Positions 7,420 through 22,786 of a stretch of 64,000 bases of DNA are shown here, piece after piece. The position numbers and the translations under genes were made by a program. The stretch's first letter is position 1. Each line of letters starts with the position of its first letter. Under the pieces are notes generated by a model. The model saw only the letters and a program-made list of their open reading frames with translations. It was not told the origin of the DNA and made no database searches. The DNA lies in contig NZ_LECZ01000024.1 in assembly GCF_001022965.1 (NCBI RefSeq), positions 1 through 64,000 on the forward strand. Reading direction: 5' to 3'. The stretch is from Enterobacter genomosp. O. GTDB lineage: Bacteria > Pseudomonadota > Gammaproteobacteria > Enterobacterales > Enterobacteriaceae.

Positions 7420-8778
7420 TTACGCGACGTCTTCGTACTGAGGTACCGGGTTACGGAAGCTCTTCGTGACGCAGGCCAGGTAAACCAGGCCGATAGCCGC
7501 CCAAATCAGACCAAGCACCATAGAGCTCTCTTCCAGGTTAACCCACAGCGCGCCCACGGTCAGGGCACCGCACATCGGCAGGAACAGATACTGGAAGTGA
7601 TCTTTCAGCGTCTTGTTACGCTTTTCGCGGATCCAGAACTGAGAGATAACCGACAGGTTAACAAAGGTGAACGCCACCAGCGCACCGAAGTTAATCAGCG
7701 CCGTTGCCATCACCAGGTCAAAGTTAATCGCCAGAAGCGCAATTGCACCGACCAGGATGATGTTCATCGCCGGGGTACGCCATGTTGGGTGAACGTAACC
7801 GAAGAAGCTTTTCGGGAATACGCCATCACGGCCCATGACGTACATCAGACGCGCAACGCCTGCATGCGCAGCCATACCGGACGCCAGTACAGTGATGGTG
7901 GAGAAGATCAGCGCGCCAACCTGGAACGCTTTACCCGCCACATAGAGCATAATTTCCGGCTGAGACGCATCCGGATCCTTGAAGCGAGAGATATCCGGGA
8001 AGTACAGCTGCAGGAAATAGGTCGAGAAAATAAAGATCAGACCGCCAATCAGCGCCGTCAGGAAAATAGCACGCGGAATTACGCGCTCTGCATCCTTGGT
8101 TTCCTCAGACAGGTTGCTGATCCCGTCAAAACCGGTAAAGGAGAAGCAGAGAATGGTTGCCCCGGTAATCATCGGGATCACGTGTGCATCACCTGACCAG
8201 AACGGCTTGCTGCTCGCCAGGGTGCCAGCGCCTTCGCCGTGGAACACGCCGTAGATCACCATGCCAAGAATAACGGCAATCAGAACAACCTGAAGCACAA
8301 CGATAACGGAGTTAAAGTTGGCAACGGACTTGATGCTGCGCAGGTTAAAGGCAGTCATAAAGGCCACCAGCGCCACGACGAACATCCAGGATGGAATCGA
8401 CGGCACCAGCGCTTCAAAATAAATTTTTGCCAGCAGAATGTTGATCATCGGTGCGAACAGGTAGTCGAGCAGCGAAGACCAGCCCACCATAAAGCCAACT
8501 GTCGGGCTGATGGATTTCTGGGCATAGGTGTAGGCGGAACCGGCAGACGGATAGCGACGCACCAGTTTACCGTAGCTGAGCGCGGTAAATAGGATCGCAA
8601 TCAGCGCGAAGGCGTAAGCCGTCGGCACATGACCGTCCGTGAGGCCTGATACGATACCGAATGTATCGAACAGCGTCATTGGTTGCATATAGGCCAGGCC
8701 CATCATAACAACCGGAATCAACGTAAGCGTTTTACGTAATTCCACGCGAGAGGTGTTTGGAGTTGCGTTATGCGACAT
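7420..8778 (-). CDS. plaP: Putrescine importer PlaP (APC superfamily)
   Basis: This 452-residue inner-membrane transporter has about twelve hydrophobic segments. It is nearly identical to E. coli PlaP (YeeF), the low-affinity putrescine:proton symporter that supplies putrescine for surface motility. The amino acid/polyamine permease signatures are present: [15 protein letters not shown] near residue 27 and [14 protein letters not shown] near residue 217. Start ATG at 8778 has AGGAG seven bases upstream. It is monocistronic. The 271 bases between it and yeeY form its promoter region. Confidence 0.95.
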   Translation of the reverse strand: MSHNATPNTSRVELRKTLTLIPVVMMGLAYMQPMTLFDTFGIVSGLTDGHVPTAYAFALIAILFTALSYGKLVRRYPSAGSAYTYAQKSISPTVGFMVGWSSLLDYLFAPMINILLAKIYFEALVPSIPSWMFVVALVAFMTAFNLRSIKSVANFNSVIVVLQVVLIAVILGMVIYGVFHGEGAGTLASSKPFWSGDAHVIPMITGATILCFSFTGFDGISNLSEETKDAERVIPRAIFLTALIGGLIFIFSTYFLQLYFPDISRFKDPDASQPEIMLYVAGKAFQVGALIFSTITVLASGMAAHAGVARLMYVMGRDGVFPKSFFGYVHPTWRTPAMNIILVGAIALLAINFDLVMATALINFGALVAFTFVNLSVISQFWIREKRNKTLKDHFQYLFLPMCGALTVGALWVNLEESSMVLGLIWAAIGLVYLACVTKSFRNPVPQYEDVA

Positions 8779-9049
8779 AGTTATTCTCCTTTACGGTGAT
8801 AACCGCCACGTAAGCGAAAAATTGCCCCATTTCTTTCTTCCTCAGCGACAACAACTGTCGGATTTTAGTAAATATCTATCCGGTACGAAGCCCGGCCTCT
8901 TGGTTTTTAGTTTCGTTTCGTACATGCAAAAAAAAATAACCGACGCCTTTTATATCGTCGATTATTCATTTGGTTGCAGCGCCGGCATTTTGCCCCACAT
9001 CGGATACAAAAGGCAATACTTTGCAAAGCACGGGACAATTTTCTTTTTA
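8779..9049. other. Intergenic region upstream of plaP
   Basis: These 271 bases lie between the plaP start and the yeeY stop, both on the minus strand. They must carry the plaP promoter. I saw no confident operator, terminator or structured RNA. A plus-strand reading frame that spans the region has low-complexity content, overlaps the start of plaP and has no relatives I recognise. Confidence 0.4.
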
Positions 9050-9979
9050 CTAACTGGCTGATTTCTGGACGTCGGGCTGAGAGTAAACGGCGGCGATAGC
9101 ACTATTTGCTAAAATTTCGTCCCGCCACCAGGCGCTGGCCAGCCCGGCAGTTTGTTCATTCCAGCCGACCCACACCGATTCATTACTGCTTTGAGCAAGT
9201 ACCTGTTTTTCAACAAGCGCACCGCTGTCAATAAACCGCTGCGCCAGATAGCGGGGTAAATAGCCGCAGCCCAGACCGCTTATTTGCAGCTCCAGCTTGG
9301 TTTTAAAGTCAAAAACGGTAATGGCTTCCTGCTCATCAAGCAGCTGCGAGGAAACCGCACACTCTGGACGAGAACTGTCCCCAACCACTATCGCGCGGTA
9401 GCTCTTAATTACGCGACGATTTAAGGGCTCTGGCTCCTGGGCCAGCGGATGATGGGGTGCCACAGCGAACACCTGCTCCAGCACGCCCAGACGGGCAAAG
9501 CCAAACTCGCTCAACTGGGGTGGTTCATGGAGTGCGCCGACAAAAATATCCGCCCTGCCCTGGGTTAAGGCATCCCAGGAGCCACCCAGCACGCCGTTGA
9601 TAAAGATAAGCCGGGTCACGCTGTGATGTTGATAGAAGGCTTCAATGAGCGGCGTCAGGAGAGAAAACGGAAAGGTATCATCCACGCCAATAACAAGCTC
9701 ATTTTCCCACCCCTGGTGGAGTTTGACGGCCTGTTTTTCCAGCTCGCGAACGGTATGGAGGACTTCACGTCCCTTTTCCAGCAGCATTTGCCCGGTACGG
9801 GTAAACCGCGCGCGGTGCCCGGAGCGATCGAGGATCTGGATATTGAGATCGCTTTCCAGTTTTTGAACGGTATAGCTCAGCGCCGAAGGGGTTTTAAAGA
9901 GCTTTGCCGACGCAGCCGCAAAGCTCCCCTCTTTTTCCAGTGCATCCAGAATAATAAGAACATCCAGCAGCGGTTTCAT
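9050..9979 (-). CDS. yeeY: LysR-family transcriptional regulator YeeY
   Basis: This 309-residue protein has an N-terminal winged helix-turn-helix (about residues 5-64; the SFAAASAKLFKTPSALSYTV stretch is the recognition region) and a C-terminal LysR substrate-binding domain (about 90-300). It matches E. coli YeeY along its length. Its regulon and effector are unknown. Unlike many LysR genes it is not divergent from a target gene: it lies on the same strand as plaP and upstream of it, so control of plaP is possible but only a guess. Confidence 0.9.
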   Translation of the reverse strand: MKPLLDVLIILDALEKEGSFAAASAKLFKTPSALSYTVQKLESDLNIQILDRSGHRARFTRTGQMLLEKGREVLHTVRELEKQAVKLHQGWENELVIGVDDTFPFSLLTPLIEAFYQHHSVTRLIFINGVLGGSWDALTQGRADIFVGALHEPPQLSEFGFARLGVLEQVFAVAPHHPLAQEPEPLNRRVIKSYRAIVVGDSSRPECAVSSQLLDEQEAITVFDFKTKLELQISGLGCGYLPRYLAQRFIDSGALVEKQVLAQSSNESVWVGWNEQTAGLASAWWRDEILANSAIAAVYSQPDVQKSAS

Positions 9980-10020
9980 ATTCGCCCCCTTCCGGTACGC
10001 GATCGTCTCCGCTGCGGGAC

Positions 10021-10845
10021 TTATTCCATGGGCATCACCAGCGGATCGGGATACTGATACTCAAACCCCAGCTCATGACAAATGCGATTGCCATCAACAA
10101 CTTTGCCTTTACTGTCATCCTTTGTCTCACCAAAAACCGGCGGGGCCAGACCCAGCTGACGCGCCATCAGCGGGTAAAACGTGCTGCGCGCGGGATGAGA
10201 CGGTGCACATATATTATAGATGTGTCCACCTTTTGGAGCCTGTAAGAGGAGTTCGATCGCGCCAATAACATCGCCAAGATGCACCAGATTGACGACATGC
10301 TGGCCGTCTGGCGCAGATTTCCCGGCAAAAAAGCGTCCCGGATGACGCCCGGGGCCGACCAGTCCCGCCAGACGGACGATATCGACCTGCGTACCGGGAA
10401 GATTATGCAGCCAGTCTTCCAGCTCTTTCAGGACCTGACCGCTCGCGGTAACGGGACGGCGCTCGGACGTCTCTTTCACTACACCTTCAACCTCGCCGTA
10501 GACCGATGTCGAACTGGTAAAAATAATGCGAGGAACATGGTGCGCCAGCGCGCTGTCGACAATCTCCTGCATCGCCTGCAGGTAAAATGACTCGCCCGGC
10601 CCGCTGCGACGGGCGGGTAAGGTTATCACCAGCGCATCGACGTTCATCAGCGTGTCCAGATCGTCAGCATCACACACCAGCTGCGGCTCAAGGCGCAGCT
10701 CAACGCCGTCAATACCGCACATGCGCGCTGCCTCTACCCCATCCGCGGTGGTTTTGCTCCCGGTCACCTGCCAGCCTTTTGCGGCCAATGACATCGCCAG
10801 CGGCATTCCCAGCCATCCTAAACCGACAATCGCGACCTTTTTCAT
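10021..10845 (-). CDS. yeeZ: SDR-family NAD(P)-dependent oxidoreductase-like protein YeeZ
   Basis: This 274-residue protein has an N-terminal Rossmann fold with GLGWLG (about residues 8-13) and follows E. coli YeeZ closely. It belongs to the extended SDR/epimerase group: FTSSTSVYG near residue 115 is the usual active-site strand. The canonical YxxxK pair is not evident (the place has SGQVLKELE), so catalysis is uncertain and the substrate is unknown. The start at 10845 has AGGAG seven bases upstream; a start seven codons earlier has no such site. The gene is divergent from the his operon. Confidence 0.85.
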   Translation of the reverse strand: MKKVAIVGLGWLGMPLAMSLAAKGWQVTGSKTTADGVEAARMCGIDGVELRLEPQLVCDADDLDTLMNVDALVITLPARRSGPGESFYLQAMQEIVDSALAHHVPRIIFTSSTSVYGEVEGVVKETSERRPVTASGQVLKELEDWLHNLPGTQVDIVRLAGLVGPGRHPGRFFAGKSAPDGQHVVNLVHLGDVIGAIELLLQAPKGGHIYNICAPSHPARSTFYPLMARQLGLAPPVFGETKDDSKGKVVDGNRICHELGFEYQYPDPLVMPME

Positions 10846-10951
10846 GCGAATTCTCCTGACTCTCACTCGTCTTTTATAAGGCTACGCCAGCCCGGCAGAA
10901 CACACAATTCATAGCATCAATATGAAATGAATTAATGATCAAAAAAAGCCC

Positions 10952-10981
10952 TTGCAATATGTCGTACAACTGGTTTAGGTT
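10952..10981 (+). promoter_or_regulatory. Promoter of the histidine operon
   Basis: TTGCAA (10952-10957) and TAGGTT (10976-10981) are 18 bases apart. The stretch GGTTTAGGTTAAAAGACATCA is the same as that around the known primary his promoter of Salmonella, including the unusual TAGGTT box. The predicted start lies about 35 bases before the leader peptide. Confidence 0.85.
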
Positions 10982-11020
10982 AAAAGACATCAAATGAATA
11001 AGCATTCATCGAGAATTTAT

Positions 11021-11071
11021 ATGACACGCGTTCAATTTAAACACCACCATCATCACCATCATCCTGACTAG
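11021..11071 (+). CDS. hisL: his operon leader peptide
   Basis: This 16-residue reading frame contains seven consecutive histidine codons (residues 8-14) and ends in Pro-Asp. Ribosome stalling at these codons when charged tRNA-His is scarce prevents the downstream attenuator from forming. Sequence and position agree with E. coli and Salmonella hisL. Confidence 0.98.
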   Translation: MTRVQFKHHHHHHHPD

Positions 11072-11130
11072 TCTTTCAGGCGATGTGTGCTGGAAGACGT
11101 TTGGATCTTCCAGTGGTGCATGAACGCATG

Positions 11131-11170
11131 AAAAAGCCCCCGGAAGATCTTCTTCCGGGGGCTTTTTTTT
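11131..11170 (+). terminator. his operon attenuator
   Basis: The stem AAGCCCCCGGAAGA pairs with TCTTCCGGGGGCTT and is followed by eight T. It lies 60 bases after hisL. The competing stem involves the GGAAGACG and GATCTTCC segments at about 11090-11112, which can pair with parts of the terminator as in the classical his attenuator. Confidence 0.95.
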
Positions 11171-11215
11171 GGACCAAATTCAGACAGGTTAAAACAGGTT
11201 AATGAGGAATAAAGA

Positions 11216-12115
11216 ATGTTAGATAACTCACGTTTACGCATAGCTATTCAAAAATCAGGCCGTTTGAGTGACGATTCACGCGAACTGCTGGCCCGCTGCG
11301 GGATTAAAATTAACCTGCACACCCAGCGCCTGATTGCTCTGGCTGAAAACATGCCCATCGATATTCTGCGCGTGCGTGATGACGATATTCCAGGCCTGGT
11401 CATGGATGGCGTCGTTGACCTCGGCATCATCGGTGAAAACGTGCTGGAAGAAGAGCTGCTGACCCGCCGCGCTCAGGGTGAAGACCCGCGTTATTTCACC
11501 CTGCGTCGCCTGGACTTCGGCGGCTGCCGCCTGTCGCTGGCAACGCCGGTTGATGAAGCCTGGGACGGCCCGGCCGCGCTGAACGGGAAACGTATCGCTA
11601 CCTCCTACCCTCACCTGTTAAAACGTTACCTGGACCAGAAAGGCGTGCAGTTTAAATCCTGCCTGCTGAACGGCTCTGTTGAAGTTGCCCCGCGTGCGGG
11701 TCTCGCGGACGCCATCTGTGACCTGGTCTCGACCGGCGCCACGCTGGAAGCGAACGGCCTGCGCGAAGTGGAAGTGATCTACCGCTCCAAAGCGTGCCTG
11801 ATTCAGCGCGATGGCGAGATGGCCGACGCTAAGCAGCAGCTGATCGATAAACTCCTGACCCGTATTCAGGGCGTGATCCAGGCTCGTGAATCCAAATACA
11901 TCATGATGCACGCTCCGACCGAGCGTCTGGATGAAGTGATTGCCCTGCTGCCGGGCGCTGAGCGCCCAACCATCCTGCCGCTGGCGGGCGATCAGCAGCG
12001 CGTGGCGATGCACATGGTCAGCAGCGAAACCCTGTTCTGGGAAACCATGGAAAAACTGAAGGCGCTGGGGGCAAGCTCTATTCTGGTGCTGCCAATTGAG
12101 AAGATGATGGAGTAA
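11216..12115 (+). CDS. hisG: ATP phosphoribosyltransferase
   Basis: This 299-residue enzyme carries out the first committed step of histidine synthesis, joining ATP and PRPP to form phosphoribosyl-ATP, and is inhibited by histidine. Its length is that of the long-form HisG with a C-terminal ACT-like regulatory domain (about residues 225-299). The periplasmic-binding-like catalytic domain with [11 protein letters not shown] (about residue 73) and the PRPP-loop region [14 protein letters not shown] (about 169-182) are visible. Start ATG has GAGGA seven bases upstream. It is the first structural gene of the operon, 46 bases after the attenuator. Confidence 0.98.
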   Translation: MLDNSRLRIAIQKSGRLSDDSRELLARCGIKINLHTQRLIALAENMPIDILRVRDDDIPGLVMDGVVDLGIIGENVLEEELLTRRAQGEDPRYFTLRRLDFGGCRLSLATPVDEAWDGPAALNGKRIATSYPHLLKRYLDQKGVQFKSCLLNGSVEVAPRAGLADAICDLVSTGATLEANGLREVEVIYRSKACLIQRDGEMADAKQQLIDKLLTRIQGVIQARESKYIMMHAPTERLDEVIALLPGAERPTILPLAGDQQRVAMHMVSSETLFWETMEKLKALGASSILVLPIEKMME

Positions 12116-12120
12116 CGGCC

Positions 12121-17625
<5,505 letters not shown>

Positions 17626-17632
<7 letters not shown>

Positions 17633-18237
17633 CAGAGCAACAACAGGCGCAGCTGGACTGGGAAAAAACTGACGGATTACTGCCGGTGGTTGTGCAGCAT
17701 GCGGTTTCAGGCGAAGTGCTGATGCTGGGGTATATGAACCAGGACGCGCTGGCAAAAACGCTCGACAGCGGCAAAGTCACGTTTTTCTCGCGCACGAAAC
17801 AGCGTCTGTGGACCAAAGGCGAAACCTCAGGCCATTTCCTGAATGTAGTGAGCATTACGCCAGACTGCGATAACGACACCCTGCTGGTACTGGCAACCCC
17901 CATCGGCCCGACCTGCCACAAGGGCACCAGCAGTTGTTTCGGTGATGCAAGCCACCAGTGGTTGTTCCTGTACCAACTGGAACAGCTGCTGGCAGTGCGT
18001 AAAACCGCGGACCCTGAGAGCTCCTATACCGCGAAGCTGTACGCCAGCGGAACCAAGCGTATTGCGCAGAAGGTGGGGGAAGAAGGCGTTGAGACCGCGC
18101 TGGCCGCGACGGTGCATGACCGTGAGGAGCTGACCAATGAAGCGTCTGATTTGATGTATCACCTGCTGGTGCTGCTGCAGGATCAGGAGCTGGATTTGAC
18201 GGCGGTGATAGAGAATCTTCGAAAGCGGCATAAATAA
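17626..18237 (+). CDS. hisI: Bifunctional phosphoribosyl-AMP cyclohydrolase / phosphoribosyl-ATP pyrophosphatase
   Basis: This 203-residue fusion (HisIE) carries steps two and three of the pathway. The cyclohydrolase half (about residues 1-115) has [17 protein letters not shown] and the metal-binding cysteines in DCDND and GPTCH...SCF. The C-terminal all-alpha pyrophosphohydrolase half (about 116-203) has the KVGEEGVE motif of the MazG-like fold. It is the last gene of the operon, overlapping hisF by seven bases. Confidence 0.97.
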
Positions 18238-18267
18238 AAAAACCGGGGAATTTCCCCGGTTTTTTTA
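18236..18267. terminator. Terminator of the his operon, shared with wzzB
   Basis: A run of seven A, the stem ACCGGGGAA-TTCCCCGGT and a run of seven T lie between the convergent hisI and wzzB genes, so the hairpin can act on both strands. Confidence 0.92.
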
Positions 18268-18278
18268 TCTGAGGTGAA

Positions 18279-19259
18279 TCAGGCTTTAGGTTTGTAGTTT
18301 CGCAGTGCGTTTCGACCCAGTACCACACCAGAACCGATAACCCCACCAAGCAAGACCGCCAGAATTAACGCAATGGCCTTTTTCGGGCTATCACGTCGGA
18401 TAGGGAGATCCGGCTTCATGACGTAACGATAAACGTGGATGGTATCCGGCTTCACGTTCAACTTCTCAATATCTAGTAAGTTTTGTTTCGTCTGATAGTA
18501 AGCACCTGAGAAGACCAGCGGGCGAGACGCCTCGTTATCGATCATCGATTTCAGCGCTTCGCTTCCCAGTAAGAACATCGTTTCCTGAGTCACGTCCTGA
18601 GTTTGCTGGATCTGCGGAGTGGTAATTTTCGCTGCATCAGCGTTCTTAAGCGCTTCAGTGATCTGCTTGATACGCAGATCTTTCTGCTCCTGAGCAACCT
18701 TCTCCTGGTTTTCCAGAGAGTCATTTAGCGTGGTGATCTGCTGCTTAATGTTATCTTTGAGGTCGAGAGCAAGCTCCTTCGCCGTTTGCTCATCTACCTG
18801 CTGGATGTACTGTGCCAGCTGTTTTTGAGCAGCTTCCGCAGATTCACCGGTATAGGATACGCTTAACGGTAGCGGTTGGCCCTTAACTGTTGTATCGATG
18901 GTCAGCTTCTCAGATATTTCCTGGTTTTCGAGCGCCCGGGCTAAAGCAGAAAATGAGGAATTGAAACGGTTAATGGCCCGGTTTTGGATATCCGGCATTG
19001 AAGGTGCGGCGCTACCGTACAGGATATTCAGTGCATTGGCGTAAGTGGCAATTTGCGCCGCATCCGGCTGAGCAATGATCGCGGAAGAGGTCCATTTCTC
19101 TTTTGCTACAGTGATATAAATACCCGCCAGGACAATAAAAACAGCGACAAAAGCGCCAATTACCCACTTTCCACGCCACAGCTGTAGCGCTAAATCAAGT
19201 AAATCAATTTGCTCCGGAACATTACTGCTATTAACCGGAGTATTGTTGTTCTGCGTCAT
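18279..19259 (-). CDS. wzzB: O-antigen chain-length determinant Wzz
   Basis: This 326-residue polysaccharide co-polymerase of the inner membrane sets the modal length of Wzy-polymerised O-antigen. It has a cytoplasmic N-terminus, a first membrane helix at about residues 32-52, a long periplasmic domain with coiled-coil content (about 55-290), and a second helix rich in Gly, Ala and Leu near the C-terminus preceded by the usual proline (SPKKAIAL). I start at ATG 19259; upstream in-frame codons (to 19427) encode no conserved sequence. It is divergent from the epimerase gene and lies between his and ugd, as in related genera. Confidence 0.93.
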   Translation of the reverse strand: MTQNNNTPVNSSNVPEQIDLLDLALQLWRGKWVIGAFVAVFIVLAGIYITVAKEKWTSSAIIAQPDAAQIATYANALNILYGSAAPSMPDIQNRAINRFNSSFSALARALENQEISEKLTIDTTVKGQPLPLSVSYTGESAEAAQKQLAQYIQQVDEQTAKELALDLKDNIKQQITTLNDSLENQEKVAQEQKDLRIKQITEALKNADAAKITTPQIQQTQDVTQETMFLLGSEALKSMIDNEASRPLVFSGAYYQTKQNLLDIEKLNVKPDTIHVYRYVMKPDLPIRRDSPKKAIALILAVLLGGVIGSGVVLGRNALRNYKPKA

Positions 19260-19452
19260 ACAATCCCTAACAGATGAAAAAGGGCAAAAATAATCATGTT
19301 CACATAGTGTATCTGTTGCCAGCGATTTTTCTATCAGAATCCGATGAGTTATATCGGAAAGATGGGTTATATAACTCGCGGTCAACGCGCTATCATATAG
19401 CAATTCTGATGCCGCAGGCATCGACAAGATAGAAAAGTTAATGAGGGAAGTT

Positions 19453-20457
19453 ATGAAATTTTTGGTTACGGGCGCGGCAGGGTTTATCGGTTCTCATGTC
19501 AGCAAACGCTTGTTGGATGCCGGGCACCAGGTCGTCGGGATTGATAATCTCAATGACTACTATGATGTGAACCTCAAGCTGGCACGTCTGGACTTGCTCC
19601 AATCCGGGAATTTCACTTTCCACAAGCTGGAGTTAGCCGATCGTGAAGGGATGGCGGCGTTATTTGCCCGCGAGAAGTTTGATCGCGTGATCCATCTGGC
19701 TGCACAGGCAGGTGTACGCTACTCTCTTGAAAACCCGCATGCCTATGCGGACGCCAACCTGGTGGGTCATCTTAATGTGCTGGAAGGTTGTCGTCATAAC
19801 AAGGTGCAACACCTGCTGTATGCATCATCAAGCTCTGTTTACGGTCTGAACCGCAAGATGCCATTCTCTACAGACGACTCCGTAGACCACCCGGTGTCAC
19901 TTTATGCGGCGACCAAAAAAGCCAATGAGCTGATGTCGCATACCTACTCCCATCTGTATAACCTGCCGACCACAGGTCTGCGCTTCTTTACCGTGTATGG
20001 TCCATGGGGCCGTCCAGATATGGCACTGTTTAAGTTCACCAAAGCGATGATTGAAGGCAAAAGCATCGACGTTTACAACTACGGCAAGATGAAGCGTGAC
20101 TTCACTTACATTGACGACATCGCCGAAGCCATTATTCGTCTGCAGGACGTTATTCCTCAGGCCGATGCAGACTGGACCGTAGAGACCGGTTCACCGGCGA
20201 CCAGCTCCGCGCCTTATCGTGTTTACAACATTGGTAACAGCTCTCCGGTCGAGCTAATGGATTACATTACGGCGCTGGAAGAAGCTCTCGGCAAAGAAGC
20301 AGAGAAAAACATGATGCCGATTCAGCCGGGTGACGTACTGGAGACCAGCGCGGATACGAAAGCGTTGTATGACGTTATTGGCTTTAAACCGCAGACCTCG
20401 GTCAAAGACGGGGTGAAAAACTTTGTCGACTGGTATCGCGCTTTCTATAAGGTCTGA
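19453..20457 (+). CDS. uge: UDP-glucuronate 4-epimerase (NAD-dependent)
   Basis: This 334-residue extended SDR enzyme interconverts UDP-glucuronate and UDP-galacturonate. It has the NAD-binding GAAGFIGSH (about residues 7-15), the Ser in SSSSVYG (about 126-132) and the YAATK catalytic pair (about 152-156). Sequence agrees with the Uge/LspL group that supplies UDP-GalA for LPS core or capsule in Klebsiella and Enterobacter. The start at 19453 has GAGG six bases upstream. Its substrate, UDP-GlcA, comes from the convergent neighbour ugd. The symbol follows Klebsiella usage. Confidence 0.85.
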   Translation: MKFLVTGAAGFIGSHVSKRLLDAGHQVVGIDNLNDYYDVNLKLARLDLLQSGNFTFHKLELADREGMAALFAREKFDRVIHLAAQAGVRYSLENPHAYADANLVGHLNVLEGCRHNKVQHLLYASSSSVYGLNRKMPFSTDDSVDHPVSLYAATKKANELMSHTYSHLYNLPTTGLRFFTVYGPWGRPDMALFKFTKAMIEGKSIDVYNYGKMKRDFTYIDDIAEAIIRLQDVIPQADADWTVETGSPATSSAPYRVYNIGNSSPVELMDYITALEEALGKEAEKNMMPIQPGDVLETSADTKALYDVIGFKPQTSVKDGVKNFVDWYRAFYKV

Positions 20458-20461
20458 AAAT

Positions 20462-20492
20462 AAAAAAACCCGGCAACATGGCCGGGTTTTTT
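20462..20492. terminator. Bidirectional terminator between uge and ugd
   Basis: AAAAAACCCGGC and GCCGGGTTTTTT form a symmetric A/stem/T hairpin between the convergent genes. Confidence 0.9.
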
Positions 20493-20509
20493 ACGTGCCT
20501 TAAGAGTAA

Positions 20510-21676
20510 TCAATCACTTCCGAACAGATCGCGGGTATAGACTTTATCCGCTACGTCCGCCAGCTCTTCCGCCATGCGGTTAGAGATGATCACGTCCGCT
20601 TCCTGCTTGAACGCATCCAGATCGCGAACCACGCGGGAGTGGAAGAACTCATCTTCCTGCATCGCTGGTTCATAAATAATAACCTGAACCCCTTTCGCCT
20701 TAATGCGCTTCATGATGCCCTGAATGGAAGAGGCACGGAAGTTATCTGAACCGCTCTTCATGATCAGACGATACACGCCCACAACTTTAGGCTGACGCGC
20801 AAGGATGGAGTCAGAGATGAAATCTTTACGGGTGCGGTTAGCGTCAACAATGGCTGAAATCAGGTTATTCGGTACTGCCTGATAGTTGGCCAGCAGCTGC
20901 TTAGTGTCTTTTGGCAGGCAGTAACCGCCGTAACCGAATGATGGATTGTTATAGTGATTGCCGATACGTGGATCAAGGCAGACACCTTCAATGATCTGAC
21001 GGGTGTTCAGGCCGAGGCTTTCTGCATAGCTGTCCAGCTCGTTAAAGTACGCCACACGCATGGCAAGATAGGTGTTTGCGAAGAGCTTGATCGCTTCCGC
21101 TTCCGTAGAGTCGGTAAACAGTACCGCGATATCTTTCTTAACAGCACCTTCCTGAAGCAGTGCGGCAAAACGCTCGGCGCGTTCTGAACGCTCACCAATA
21201 ACGATACGAGAAGGATGCAGGTTATCGTACAGCGCCCTTCCCTCACGCAGGAATTCTGGCGAGAAGAAGATATTATCAATACCAAACTTCTCTTTAACAG
21301 ACCTGGTGAAACCTACCGGAATAGTTGATTTAATAACCATCACCGCCTTTGGATTAATCGCGATAACGTCTTTGATCACCGCTTCCACCGTAGAGGTGTT
21401 GAAGTAGTTGGTTTTTGGATCGTAGTCCGTTGGCGTCGCGATGATAACGTAATCCGCATCGCGATAGGCGTCATCTTTATCGGTGGTTGCACGGAAATTC
21501 AGCGGCTTGTTCGCCAGATACTCCTGGATCTCTTTATCGACAATCGGGGATTTCTTCTGGTTAAGCATGTCCACTTTGGCCTGCACAATATCCAGCGCGA
21601 CTACTTCATGGTTCTGCGCAATCAGGATACCGTTTGAAAGGCCAACATAGCCTGTTCCGGAAATGGTTATTTTCAT
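20510..21676 (-). CDS. ugd: UDP-glucose 6-dehydrogenase
   Basis: This 388-residue enzyme oxidises UDP-glucose to UDP-glucuronate with two NAD. The N-terminal Rossmann motif GTGYVGL (residues 7-13), the GFTR loop (about 122-125) and the catalytic Cys253 in GGYCLPKDT are present, and length matches E. coli Ugd. UDP-GlcA feeds colanic acid, the epimerase next door and aminoarabinose synthesis. The start at 21676 was chosen because the N-terminus then begins directly with the Rossmann strand. Confidence 0.96.
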   Translation of the reverse strand: MKITISGTGYVGLSNGILIAQNHEVVALDIVQAKVDMLNQKKSPIVDKEIQEYLANKPLNFRATTDKDDAYRDADYVIIATPTDYDPKTNYFNTSTVEAVIKDVIAINPKAVMVIKSTIPVGFTRSVKEKFGIDNIFFSPEFLREGRALYDNLHPSRIVIGERSERAERFAALLQEGAVKKDIAVLFTDSTEAEAIKLFANTYLAMRVAYFNELDSYAESLGLNTRQIIEGVCLDPRIGNHYNNPSFGYGGYCLPKDTKQLLANYQAVPNNLISAIVDANRTRKDFISDSILARQPKVVGVYRLIMKSGSDNFRASSIQGIMKRIKAKGVQVIIYEPAMQEDEFFHSRVVRDLDAFKQEADVIISNRMAEELADVADKVYTRDLFGSD

Positions 21677-21745
21677 TCGTTTGGCTTCTTCAGTATGAGT
21701 TTCTGATGACATTCAAACAGTCACCACAATGATTAACTGGTGGTT

Positions 21746-21774
21746 TTTTATCGCTAACGCTATTTGACTGTCAA
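21746..21774 (-). promoter_or_regulatory. Possible ugd promoter
   Basis: On the minus strand a perfect TTGACA (21769-21774) is followed after 16 bases by GATAAA (21747-21752), about 70 bases before the ugd start. The -10 box matches the consensus at only four of six positions. I could not find clear RcsAB, PhoP or PmrA boxes, which control ugd in E. coli and Salmonella. Confidence 0.4.
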
Positions 21775-21904
21775 GGTTATCCCAGGGCGGATAAACGCAC
21801 TTCCCCCTGACTGAGGGTTGCCTGAACAGCGCTCAAAGCGCCTTTCTTCCAGCAACATTGCGCTTTTTCACGATGCAGCAGACGTTATCACAAGCAGGTT
21901 CAAA

Positions 21905-22786
21905 TCAGACTAATCCCTTAGTCAGATTTAGCAGGTATTGCCCATAGCCGGTCTTTTTCAAGGGCTCTGCAAGTGCACGAAGTTGTTCCGCATCGATAAA
22001 GCCTCTGCGAAATGCAATCTCTTCGGGACAAGACACTTTCAACCCCTGACGCTCTTCGATAGTGGCGATGAAATTACTTGCCTCAATCATGCTCTGGTGC
22101 GTCCCCGTATCCAGCCATGCATAACCGCGTCGCATCATCGCAACGGATAATCTTCCCTGCTGCATATAAAGCCGGTTGATATCGGTTATTTCCAGTTCGC
22201 CCCGCGCTGAAGGGCTTAAGCTCTTCGCCATCTCAATGACATCGTTATCGTAAAAATAGAGGCCCGTTATGGCGTAGTTACTTTTAGGCTGCTGAGGTTT
22301 TTCTTCAAGACCTATCGCTGTACCCTCTTTGTCGAACTCAACCACGCCGTAACGTTCTGGATCGCTGACATGATAGGCAAATACGGTCGCCCCATCTTCC
22401 TGGCTGGCGGCGCCCTCAAGCAATCGGGGGAGATCATGACCATAAAAAATATTATCCCCTAAAACCAGAGCACAGTTGTCCTCGCCGATAAACTCTTCGC
22501 CAAGGATGAACGCCTGAGCTAAACCGTCGGGGCTCGGCTGTATCTTATATTGGAGGCGCAGCCCCCACTGACTGCCATCACCCAGAAGTTGCTCAAAGCG
22601 AGGGGTATCCTGCGGTGTGCTGATGATAAGAATATCTTTAATTCCTGCGAGCATCAGCGTTGAAAGCGGATAGTAGATCATCGGCTTGTCATAAATGGGC
22701 AACAGCTGCTTACTCACCGCCATTGTTACGGGGTAAAGTCGAGTGCCCGAACCGCCCGCTAAGATAATACCTTTACGCTTTGTCAT
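21905..22786 (-). CDS. rmlA: Glucose-1-phosphate thymidylyltransferase
   Basis: This 293-residue nucleotidyltransferase joins dTTP and glucose-1-phosphate to dTDP-glucose. The N-terminal [11 protein letters not shown] signature (about residues 11-21), [13 protein letters not shown] (about 34) and the GDN metal site (about 110) are intact. It overlaps the upstream rmlB by one base (TAATG). No rmlC or rmlD follows: the next gene is ugd. RffH of the enterobacterial common antigen pathway is a close paralogue, but the pairing with rmlB at the O-antigen flank favours RmlA. Confidence 0.92.
   Translation of the reverse strand: MTKRKGIILAGGSGTRLYPVTMAVSKQLLPIYDKPMIYYPLSTLMLAGIKDILIISTPQDTPRFEQLLGDGSQWGLRLQYKIQPSPDGLAQAFILGEEFIGEDNCALVLGDNIFYGHDLPRLLEGAASQEDGATVFAYHVSDPERYGVVEFDKEGTAIGLEEKPQQPKSNYAITGLYFYDNDVIEMAKSLSPSARGELEITDINRLYMQQGRLSVAMMRRGYAWLDTGTHQSMIEASNFIATIEERQGLKVSCPEEIAFRRGFIDAEQLRALAEPLKKTGYGQYLLNLTKGLV

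Noticed and set aside
8753..9061. 102-codon plus-strand frame between plaP and yeeY
   Set aside because: It overlaps the 5' end of plaP, has no ribosome-binding site and no recognisable family; it is probably chance in an AT-rich promoter region.
11041..11065. Run of CAC/CAT triplets that looks like a simple repeat
   Set aside because: These are the seven histidine codons of the hisL leader peptide.
21780..21900. Small inverted repeats (GCGCT/AGCGC and CCCCCTGA/TGAGGG) downstream of rmlA as a terminator
   Set aside because: Stems are only four to six base pairs and no T tract follows, so no terminator was called; rmlBA transcripts may run on into ugd.
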